Assembly: GCA_030446435.1 (NCBI GenBank)
Contig: JASURT010000010.1
Span: 1-34,855, forward strand
Origin: Candidatus Ozemibacter sp.
GTDB lineage: Bacteria; Muiribacteriota; Ozemobacteria; Ozemobacterales; Ozemobacteraceae
DNA length: 34,855 nt
Reading direction: 5' to 3'
In this document: piece after piece, positions 27,899-34,855 of the stretch
How positions within the stretch are numbered: position 1 is the first letter of the stretch
Layout of the letters: each line of letters opens with the position of its first letter
Notes under the pieces: model-generated
Database searches by the model: none
What the model saw: the letters and a program-made list of their open reading frames with translations, nothing else
What the model was told of the DNA's origin: nothing
Made by a program: the position numbers and the translations under genes

Positions 27899-28816
27899 AT
27901 GAAAGCCGATTTTCTTGAGATAAAAAGCGAAGTTGCAGCGGCGGTAAATGATAAAAAACCGGTTGTGGCACTGGAATCAACAATTATTTCTCATGGAATG
28001 CCATATCCTCAAAATATTGAAACCGCGAAATTGCTTGAAGAAACTGTAAGAAAGAATGGCGCCGTTCCTGCAACGATAGCTATAATCAACGGCAAAATTC
28101 ATGTGGGCATAGATGATCAGCAGCTTGATTTTCTTGGCACTGGAAACAATATTCGTAAAGCTTCCCGGCGCGATCTTCCTGGAATAATTGCTGCCAAAGA
28201 AAATGCAGCGACAACTGTTTCTGCGACAATGATTGCTGCACATCTTGCAGGAATTGGATTCTTTGCAACCGGCGGAATCGGCGGGGTACATAGAGGCGCG
28301 GGGCAGACTTTCGATATTTCTGCCGATCTCGAAGAGTTCTCTCTTACTCCGGTTATGGTTGTCAGCGCAGGTGCCAAAGCAATTCTCGATATTCCAATGA
28401 CGATGGAATATCTTGAAACCAGAGGAGTGCCGGTTATCGGCTTCGGAGTTGATGAGCTTCCAGCGTTTTATTATCGCCAAAGCGGGGTACGGGTTCCGCG
28501 TCGTGTAGATTCTGCAAAAGCAGCCGCTCAGATTTTTTTGAACTCGAAATTACTTGGTTATAATAGTGGTATTCTGGTTGGTAATCCTGTTCCCGAAAAG
28601 TTTGAAATGAGTCGGGATAAAATTGAAAAATGTATTGAACAAGCTGTTCAGGAAGCCAGAGTAAAGAAGATAATCGGCCAGGATGTTACCCCTTTCCTTT
28701 TGAAGAGGCTATTCGAAATTACCGACGGCGAAAGCCTTGAAACAAATATTGAACTGGTAAAAAACAATGCTGAGGTTTGCGCCAGAATTGCTGTTGAATA
28801 CTCGCAAATGATTTGA
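27899..28816 (+). CDS. psuG: Pseudouridine-5'-phosphate glycosidase
   Basis: KPVVALESTIISHGMPYPQNIETA, IAAKENAATTVSATMIAA, FATGGIGGVHRGAGQTFDISADL are PsuG hallmarks. GGAGG SD (27887-27890 area) supports the ATG at 27899 rather than 27884. Confidence 0.92.
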   Translation: MKADFLEIKSEVAAAVNDKKPVVALESTIISHGMPYPQNIETAKLLEETVRKNGAVPATIAIINGKIHVGIDDQQLDFLGTGNNIRKASRRDLPGIIAAKENAATTVSATMIAAHLAGIGFFATGGIGGVHRGAGQTFDISADLEEFSLTPVMVVSAGAKAILDIPMTMEYLETRGVPVIGFGVDELPAFYYRQSGVRVPRRVDSAKAAAQIFLNSKLLGYNSGILVGNPVPEKFEMSRDKIEKCIEQAVQEARVKKIIGQDVTPFLLKRLFEITDGESLETNIELVKNNAEVCARIAVEYSQMI

Positions 28817-28833
28817 TCGATTGGAGAAAAGCT

Positions 28834-29820
28834 GTGACAACTGGGACCAGAATTCAAACTTTAACTGTAGTTGCAGGCTCTATGGCCTGTAATGCTATCT
28901 GCCCAGATTGTGTTTCTCAGATGACAACCAGTGATTCGGACCTGAAATATATCAATTACACTGGTATCGACTGGGACAACCTTGAAATTGCTGCTAACAT
29001 TGCCATCAGCGGTGGTGCAACCACTGTTTTGTTTACCGGAAAAGGTGAGCCAACCCTTTTCCCTGGGCAATTGAATGAATATCTGAAGTTTTTTGCCGGG
29101 CCTGATTTTCGCCAGCTGGCAATCATGGAGCTGCAAACCAATGGCCTTGTGTTTCAAGAGAAGAAGTTTTGCTCTTCTAAAAGCGGCTGGTTGGCAAAGT
29201 GGTATGGAAACGGGCTTAGAGTTATCAGTTTGTCGGTAGTCAGCGGCGATGATGAAGACAATCGTCGCTTTCTCGTTCCTGGAAGAAATAATTATCCGCC
29301 GCTGACAACAACGCTTGAGATTCTGCATGATTTCGGTTATACGGTCAGGCTCAATGTAACCATGATGAAGCCTTATGTTAACTCGGTTGAAAAAATAGAT
29401 GAGGTTGTTGATTTTTGTCTTGAAAATGAGGTCGAACAACTTTCTATCAGACCGGTTCGTCGCCCTTGCGTCCTGAACTCCAATACTGAAAGCGCCAGAA
29501 GCGTTTTCGACTGGGTAGAAAAAAATGAACTTTCAACCCAACAGGAAGAAGCTATTGCCCGGCATTTTCACAATGACTCCCGCGCCAGGCTTTTAAGAAC
29601 ACTCGTGCATGGTGCCAGAGTTTACGACTACCGTGGCCAGAATTTGTGTCTGACCGATTGTCTGACTTCTGAGGCCGAAAATGGTGACGAGATTCGGCAG
29701 CTGATTTTTTTCTCGGGTGGAAAAATTGCCTACGATTGGCAAAGTCCCGCTGCGAGCATAATTGGCTGGGGACCCGAAGTGCGTCGATTCGTTAAAACAC
29801 ACGATATATCAGAAAAATGA
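28834..29820 (+). CDS. Radical SAM protein, function unknown
   Basis: CNAICPDC (CxxxCxxC) radical SAM motif, ISGGATTVLFTGKGEPTLFP. GTG at 28834 has a GGAG SD; the ORF track alternative is TTG at 28813, overlapping the psuG stop. Confidence 0.75.
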   Translation: MTTGTRIQTLTVVAGSMACNAICPDCVSQMTTSDSDLKYINYTGIDWDNLEIAANIAISGGATTVLFTGKGEPTLFPGQLNEYLKFFAGPDFRQLAIMELQTNGLVFQEKKFCSSKSGWLAKWYGNGLRVISLSVVSGDDEDNRRFLVPGRNNYPPLTTTLEILHDFGYTVRLNVTMMKPYVNSVEKIDEVVDFCLENEVEQLSIRPVRRPCVLNSNTESARSVFDWVEKNELSTQQEEAIARHFHNDSRARLLRTLVHGARVYDYRGQNLCLTDCLTSEAENGDEIRQLIFFSGGKIAYDWQSPAASIIGWGPEVRRFVKTHDISEK

Positions 29821-29846
29821 TAGAAAGGCTTTGCTGGGTGTGATCA

Positions 29847-30980
29847 GTGGCTTTAAACAATGACTCTATATGTCCTTATTGCCTTAATTCGATAAACAGA
29901 GGGGCGCAAAAATGTCACCACTGTCGTGAATGGTTGACCCAGATTAAAGTTGAAGCTGCATTTGTTTTTGAAGAAGAGAAAAAAGAAAACCCTGGTGAAT
30001 CGAAGAATGTTTTTTATTCTTTTCAGGGTCGACTGGCTTCTAAATTTTCATCTATCAATTACTGGTTTTTTTATCTCGCTGTAAGTATCGTCTTATTCGC
30101 CGCAATAGCCACTTACTGGACTTATTCTGAAGAAGACAGAGTTTATTTGATTTCGTTTTTCCTTTATGCGATACAAATGTTTTGTTCTTCTGCGGGAGTT
30201 GTCTGGTTTGAAAAATTACTCGAGCGTTTTAAAACTGAGCTACCGGGAATCACCGGCTGGACACGCGAGCGATGCGAAAGCTATTACAATGAGGCGCGAG
30301 CTTTTATTTTTGCCGACCGACATTCTTTTATAACCGCTGCGATTGTTTGTATAGCGGCAGTATTGGGTGATAAATATTTGATTGGTTCTCCATTCAGACA
30401 AGAGTTGTCGGCTAATGTTTTTCTGGTTTATGAAGTAATGTATCTTTTCTGGACAGCCTGTCTGTGTGCGGTGTTTTTTAAGTTTGCTCTTTTTGTTCGT
30501 CAACTTGGCGATCTGGAATTGCACATTCTCTTGATTCAGGAGGAAAACGCCGGTATCAGGCTGTTGGGTAAACTTCTTTTAAGAACGGCTCTGTTTGTGG
30601 TAATTCCATATTTTCTCGGCATTTTTGCCCGACAGATTGGTGGTTGGAATTTTAATCTTGCCCTGATTGGCTGGTTTGCTTGTTTTGGGGTGGCAATTCT
30701 TTTCTATATGTTTTATCCCATTTACAATATTCATCGTGCCATGATACGGGAAAAAGATCGTAAGCTTAGTCTGGTAGCTGTCGAGTTGAATCATTTTCTC
30801 TCGGGTAATTCAATCGCCAGGGAAAACATTCATAACATCAAGAATTTAATCGAAATCAGAGATCATCTTCATGACATCAACACCTGGCCCTTTGATATGA
30901 ACAATCTGGTCGGGCTGCTTTCTGCGCTGGTGATTCCAATGGCCTCCATTCTTATCGATCGCTTTATGAAAGGGGGCTGA
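29847..30980 (+). CDS. Zinc-ribbon membrane protein of unknown function
   Basis: N-terminal CPYCLNSINRGAQKCHHC zinc ribbon followed by several hydrophobic segments. Confidence 0.6.
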   Translation: MALNNDSICPYCLNSINRGAQKCHHCREWLTQIKVEAAFVFEEEKKENPGESKNVFYSFQGRLASKFSSINYWFFYLAVSIVLFAAIATYWTYSEEDRVYLISFFLYAIQMFCSSAGVVWFEKLLERFKTELPGITGWTRERCESYYNEARAFIFADRHSFITAAIVCIAAVLGDKYLIGSPFRQELSANVFLVYEVMYLFWTACLCAVFFKFALFVRQLGDLELHILLIQEENAGIRLLGKLLLRTALFVVIPYFLGIFARQIGGWNFNLALIGWFACFGVAILFYMFYPIYNIHRAMIREKDRKLSLVAVELNHFLSGNSIARENIHNIKNLIEIRDHLHDINTWPFDMNNLVGLLSALVIPMASILIDRFMKGG

Positions 30981-31123
30981 AAGGTGCGATTTTTTTCTCA
31001 ACCCTTTGTTTATAGCTTGAAATGAGTTATATTTTTAAGAGAGGCATTTTGAGAGTCACACCAATAATTTTCTTTTAGTTGCTATGGCAGAAATTCTTTT
31101 TGAAATCTTCCAGGAGGCAGCTC

Positions 31124-32308
31124 ATGTCCAGAATCAACGTTTTTCTTTCAGATCTTCACATCGGTACCAGCGCGGAAACTAACTGGTATCAACGCGAATA
31201 CCACCAGGAAATGCTTAAGACCGTTCTTTCCTACATTATAGACAACGGTGAAAAGATCGGTGACGTTATCATTCTCGGCGACTGGTTCGAACAGTGGAAT
31301 TATATGCCTACCGCCAGGGTACCTGAGTTAAAAACGATTTTTGAGCGAAACCCTGAGCTATTTACGCGAAGCCATGACAACCTTAACTTCATAACTGCAA
31401 TGGAGGCAATAAAGGGGAATATTCGTTACGTTAATGGCGACCATGATATGCTTGCCGAGCTAAGTGAGATAAACCGGCTTTTTGGCGCCCATACCGATAA
31501 AAAAGTCCTTCCCGGACATGGCAATGACTGCGCAAAGGCATCAGTGGCCAATACTTTTTATCTGAATGGAAAGGTTTGGGCTGAGCACGGGCACCAGAAC
31601 GATCTTTTTCACAAACCGAGTTTAAACGAAGAAAACCCATGTGCTCCGCTTCCTTTGGGATATTTTATCAGTCGTCTTTATTGTCATTTTCTTGATAAAA
31701 GAATTTCGAGCATGCATCGGCGCGACGCGGCTTGTATATCTGGATGCTCTGATTCAGAGTTTGCCAATCTTGGTTTGCACCTCGTAAAATTCATGGAAGA
31801 ACTGGTTAAACAGATGAAAGGGCAGAAAGAAATTGATGCCGCACAAATCGTCGTTGATCAGCTGATGCAATTCAACCGAAACTTTCACGTTGAATTCAAC
31901 CTGAAAAGCGAAGGGTTCGGCATGATTGATTCTTTGCAGATTGGGAAATATTTTCCAGGTGTAATGAGTTATGAAAATTTTGTAGATACCTTATTTGAAG
32001 CAGAAGTGGCCTACGCAGGACTTGGCAGATTTGCAAACAAGCATTTCTGCGAAAACCCCGGCACAAAAGTTGTAGTCATGGGACATACTCATCGTCCTGT
32101 TTTTGAGTTGGCAGGTGCCGGCGATACCAGGCTATATGTAAATTCAGGCTATCTTTGTCCTTCTCGTCCTGACATAGAATCGGCGACCCATTTACCCACT
32201 TTTGTAGCAATAGAGGCTCTCGATAAAGGAAAAATCGAAGTATCGCAGAAAATAGTACAGTTTAACAAAGTTTTCGCCATAGTTGATGGTCCTGCCTACC
32301 AAATCTGA
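31124..32308 (+). CDS. Calcineurin-like metallophosphoesterase
   Basis: Motifs SDLHIG, GDWFE, NGDHD, and VVMGHTHRPVF. AGGAGG upstream of the ATG at 31124 (ORF track start 31079). Confidence 0.8.
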   Translation: MSRINVFLSDLHIGTSAETNWYQREYHQEMLKTVLSYIIDNGEKIGDVIILGDWFEQWNYMPTARVPELKTIFERNPELFTRSHDNLNFITAMEAIKGNIRYVNGDHDMLAELSEINRLFGAHTDKKVLPGHGNDCAKASVANTFYLNGKVWAEHGHQNDLFHKPSLNEENPCAPLPLGYFISRLYCHFLDKRISSMHRRDAACISGCSDSEFANLGLHLVKFMEELVKQMKGQKEIDAAQIVVDQLMQFNRNFHVEFNLKSEGFGMIDSLQIGKYFPGVMSYENFVDTLFEAEVAYAGLGRFANKHFCENPGTKVVVMGHTHRPVFELAGAGDTRLYVNSGYLCPSRPDIESATHLPTFVAIEALDKGKIEVSQKIVQFNKVFAIVDGPAYQI

Positions 32309-32365
32309 GAAAAAAGATAAAAAAAAATTAAAGTTCTTGCAGCACAGAGTGGTTTAGTGTTATCA

Positions 32366-32423
32366 AAATCTGCTTTCGTGCCAATTAATCTGCAATTGGA
32401 CAAGAAGGCAGATTTGTTTTTTT
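32366..32423 (+). terminator. Rho-independent terminator with nested stems
   Basis: AAATCTGC / GCAGATTT outer stem, CCAATT / AATTGG inner stem, followed by T7. Confidence 0.7.
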
Positions 32424-32468
32424 AGTATTTATTACAGCATATTTGCAGCACCTGGAGTATCAGAGTAT

Positions 32469-33545
32469 ATGAGATTCACTTTCAGCCTTTCTTTTCAGAT
32501 TGCGGTCCTTTTTACCCTTATTTCAATGCTTGCGGTAATCGGCGCAGGCTCACTAAATTATCTAGAAAGCCGAAAACTTATAGAGCAGCAATTTGAGAAG
32601 TCGATGAGTGATATTGCTGTGACAATAAGCAATGGCTTGAATGAAAAAGCTGACTCAGCTGCGGCATCGATTTTCAGGGTTGCCGCTGACAAAATTCTGG
32701 TTTCTGGCGATAAAGAGAAAATCAAAGAATTTTTAAGAATTGTTGTTGAATCTTCGACTTTCTTTAATAACATTTACTATTTCTCTCCTGAAGGCCCGAT
32801 CGTTGCCGCGGCTTATGCAGACGGAAGGGATACGCAGAAGTATTCGGCAGAAGATTTTACGACGTATCAGGAAAGTGATAAGACGGTTGCGGTTTATGAC
32901 AATCTGATCAAGGCTCGCGATACCCGAACTCCGGTGTTTTCTGCTTTCTTCAAGTCGGCAACCGATCGCTTGATGAATACCTTTATTGTTCCGGTAATCG
33001 AAAATGATGAAGTTAAAGGTTTGCTTAGCTGTGGAATAGCTTTTGACAGCAGCTCAAAGCTTCTCAACATGATGAATGATCTAAAGCCACACCCTGATGG
33101 ATTCGTTGCTTTGTTGAGTCTTGACGGAAAAGTCGCCTTGAGTGCAGGAAAGGTTCCTGAGATTGTGGCAAGCTTTTCCTCATTCAATGGTTCCGAAATC
33201 AATATGGTTAAAGAATCAGACTATATTCAGGCTGTTCAAAGAATGGATAAGACCGGTCTTGGAATAGTGACGGGTTTGCCTGAGTCTGTTGTTGTGGATT
33301 TGTTACAGAAACTTCGTTCCGGTACAATGATTTACACCATGGGTGTCGGGCTTTTTGCCTCATTGATGGGATTAGTTGTCGCTTCGTATTTGATTGCCCC
33401 TATTTCGAAACTGGTGAGTGGCTTGAAGAATCTCAAAGAGGGTAAATCGGTAAAAAAAATTGATTGCAGAGCTTCAGGAGAAATTTCTGAAGCAATTGTC
33501 GCTTTTAACGATTTATGTGAAAAATTCCGAAAGCCCGGAGATTAA
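32469..33545 (+). CDS. Cache-like sensor with HAMP region and no output domain
   Basis: N-terminal TM, extracytoplasmic Cache-like region, second TM (IYTMGVGLFASLMGLVVASYLIAPISKLV), HAMP-like tail; protein ends directly after HAMP. Confidence 0.65.
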   Translation: MRFTFSLSFQIAVLFTLISMLAVIGAGSLNYLESRKLIEQQFEKSMSDIAVTISNGLNEKADSAAASIFRVAADKILVSGDKEKIKEFLRIVVESSTFFNNIYYFSPEGPIVAAAYADGRDTQKYSAEDFTTYQESDKTVAVYDNLIKARDTRTPVFSAFFKSATDRLMNTFIVPVIENDEVKGLLSCGIAFDSSSKLLNMMNDLKPHPDGFVALLSLDGKVALSAGKVPEIVASFSSFNGSEINMVKESDYIQAVQRMDKTGLGIVTGLPESVVVDLLQKLRSGTMIYTMGVGLFASLMGLVVASYLIAPISKLVSGLKNLKEGKSVKKIDCRASGEISEAIVAFNDLCEKFRKPGD

Positions 33546-33743
33546 AAAATAGATTTGGCTTATAATGACCGAAGCGGTTCAGTTTATTTTTGACAAAGGT
33601 CGAAAAAAAAGTAATTTTTTTTGATTAAATTCCTGCTAACTATTGCGTAAATCAAAACTTTCATTAAAATTAAAGGAAAGTTCAACCGGTACACCCGGTG
33701 AACTTGTGTTTAAATCGTAATTTTCCAGATTGGAGTGAGTGAT

Positions 33744-34855
33744 ATGAGAAAAAATACGCTTAGAGTTCTCAGTCGGGTTATGTGCCTCATTCTTCTGGCC
33801 AGTGTGATTCTGCAAGCTCCTTTGATGGCGGTAGAAACCATACCTGTCAATGTCGGAGGACAAACTTTCAGGGTAACACCAGGTCAGTGGGTATCTGTAA
33901 GATCAGGCACCAATATTACCCATTATAATGTAAGATTTGTTAACGGTCGTCCGGTCGCTCTTGAGATGAGCCAGTATACCAAGCTGGTTTTTGGCGAAGC
34001 CGGTGTGGCCGGAACGGTTGCTGATGATGTTGCTGCAGCAGGCAGCAGCAGTTCAAGCTCCAGTTCCAGTTCCAGTGCCAATAGCAGCTCTTCAGGCAGC
34101 TCGACAACTTCTGCCAGTTCAGGAAGTTCTTCAACTTCAGCTGGAACTGCCGGTTCGGTTGCTGATGATGTTGCTCAGGGTAGTGCCAATCCAATGGGTG
34201 GCAATGGCGGATTCGCCGATGATATCGCACAAAGCGGTTCGGTTGCAGATGACGTAGCTCAGGCCGGCACAGCCGGTTCGGTTGCAGATGACGTAGCCCA
34301 GGCTGGCACCGCCGGTTCGGTTGCAGATGATGTAGCCCAGGCCGGCACCGCCGGTTCGGTTGCAGATGACGTAGCCCAGGCCGGCACCGCCGGTTCGGTT
34401 GCAGATGACATAGCTCAGGCCGGCACCGCTGGTTCGGTTGCTGATGATCTGGCAATAACTGGTGGAACTGAAACCACGCAAACCACTCAGACTTCACAGA
34501 CAACAACTACTACCAAAAGAACCTGGGATCCTTCACGACATCCAAGAGATCCTCAGACCGGTAGATTTATTTCTCATGAAGAAGCCATCGAGCGCGGCCT
34601 TATGGATCCACCGGCCGGTTCTACTGCAGATGACGTGGCTCAGGCTGGTTCAACCGCCGACGACGTAGCTCAGGCCGGTTCAACAGCTGATGATGTTGCC
34701 CAGGCTGGTTCTACTGCAGACGATATAGCTCAGGCAGGCACTGCCGGCCAGGTTGCAGATGATGCTGCTCAGGCCAATGGCAAACCAGGTTTCGGTGAAA
34801 CAGTAAAAGGTAAATTTCAGAGCGGTTACTATACTGGCAAAGGTATGGTCAACCA
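33744..34855 (+). CDS. Secreted repeat protein (ADDVAQAG repeats), C-terminally truncated by the window edge; absent from the ORF track
   Basis: Open frame from ATG 33744 with no stop to 34855: MRKNTLRVLSRVMCLILLASVILQAPLMAVETIPVNVGGQTFRVTPGQWVSVRSG... then poly-Ser and ADDVAQAG repeats; SD-like GGAG upstream. Confidence 0.85.
   Translation, partial: MRKNTLRVLSRVMCLILLASVILQAPLMAVETIPVNVGGQTFRVTPGQWVSVRSGTNITHYNVRFVNGRPVALEMSQYTKLVFGEAGVAGTVADDVAAAGSSSSSSSSSSSANSSSSGSSTTSASSGSSSTSAGTAGSVADDVAQGSANPMGGNGGFADDIAQSGSVADDVAQAGTAGSVADDVAQAGTAGSVADDVAQAGTAGSVADDVAQAGTAGSVADDIAQAGTAGSVADDLAITGGTETTQTTQTSQTTTTTKRTWDPSRHPRDPQTGRFISHEEAIERGLMDPPAGSTADDVAQAGSTADDVAQAGSTADDVAQAGSTADDIAQAGTAGQVADDAAQANGKPGFGETVKGKFQSGYYTGKGMVN
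34236..34454 (+). repeat. In-frame tandem repeat array, 39-bp unit (GSVADDVAQAGTA), five complete units plus one partial
   Basis: GGTTCGGTTG starts at 34236, 34275, 34314, 34353, 34392, 34431, exact 39-bp spacing. Confidence 0.95.
34617..34736 (+). repeat. In-frame tandem repeat array, 30-bp unit (GSTADDVAQA), four units
   Basis: GGTTC(T/A)AC starts at 34617, 34647, 34677, 34707, exact 30-bp spacing. Confidence 0.95.

Noticed and set aside
27977-28480. 167-aa minus-strand ORF opposite psuG
   Set aside because: Shadow of the well-supported psuG coding frame.
28861-29439. 192-aa minus-strand ORF opposite the radical SAM gene
   Set aside because: Antisense to a frame with a clear CxxxCxxC radical SAM motif; no recognisable family.
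33940-34506. Minus-strand 188-aa and 114-aa ORFs rich in QPNRRCRPG / ICNRTGGAGLGYV repeats
   Set aside because: They are antisense and frame-shifted shadows of the plus-strand ADDVAQAG repeat array. The plus frame has a signal peptide, an SD and a coherent protein.

Overview
The window is about 34.9 kb of bacterial chromosome with mixed housekeeping and lineage-specific genes. No rRNA, tRNA, CRISPR array or transposase was recognised. Left to right: (1) a CHASE2-type class III adenylate/guanylate cyclase broken into two overlapping ORFs, apparently by an internal deletion plus frameshift; (2) ribonuclease D with a poly-Arg tail; (3) a secreted C25 (gingipain-like) cysteine peptidase with a strong promoter, a TTG start and a terminator; (4) a minus-strand rimO-pgsA-pgpA operon; (5) a secreted protein with four SLBB-like repeats and a convergent secreted protein of unknown function; (6) a minus-strand cluster uppP-ftsK-giant TPR (1614 aa)-giant TPR (1535 aa), tightly spaced and closed by a terminator; (7) efp, encoding an EF-P with Asn instead of Lys/Arg at the loop-tip position; (8) a Lys/Ala/Val/Pro-rich membrane-anchored protein; (9) a structured intergenic region with a perfect 24-bp inverted repeat; (10) a Cys-rich small protein, psuG, a radical SAM protein and a zinc-ribbon membrane protein; (11) a calcineurin-like metallophosphoesterase; (12) an orphan Cache-HAMP protein with no output domain; (13) a secreted repeat protein (ADDVAQAG repeats, two period lengths) that runs off the right edge and is missing from the supplied ORF track because it has no stop in the window. 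The most promising candidates for undescribed biology are the uppP-ftsK-giant TPR cluster and the ADDVAQAG repeat protein. The taxon cannot be fixed from the sequence alone.
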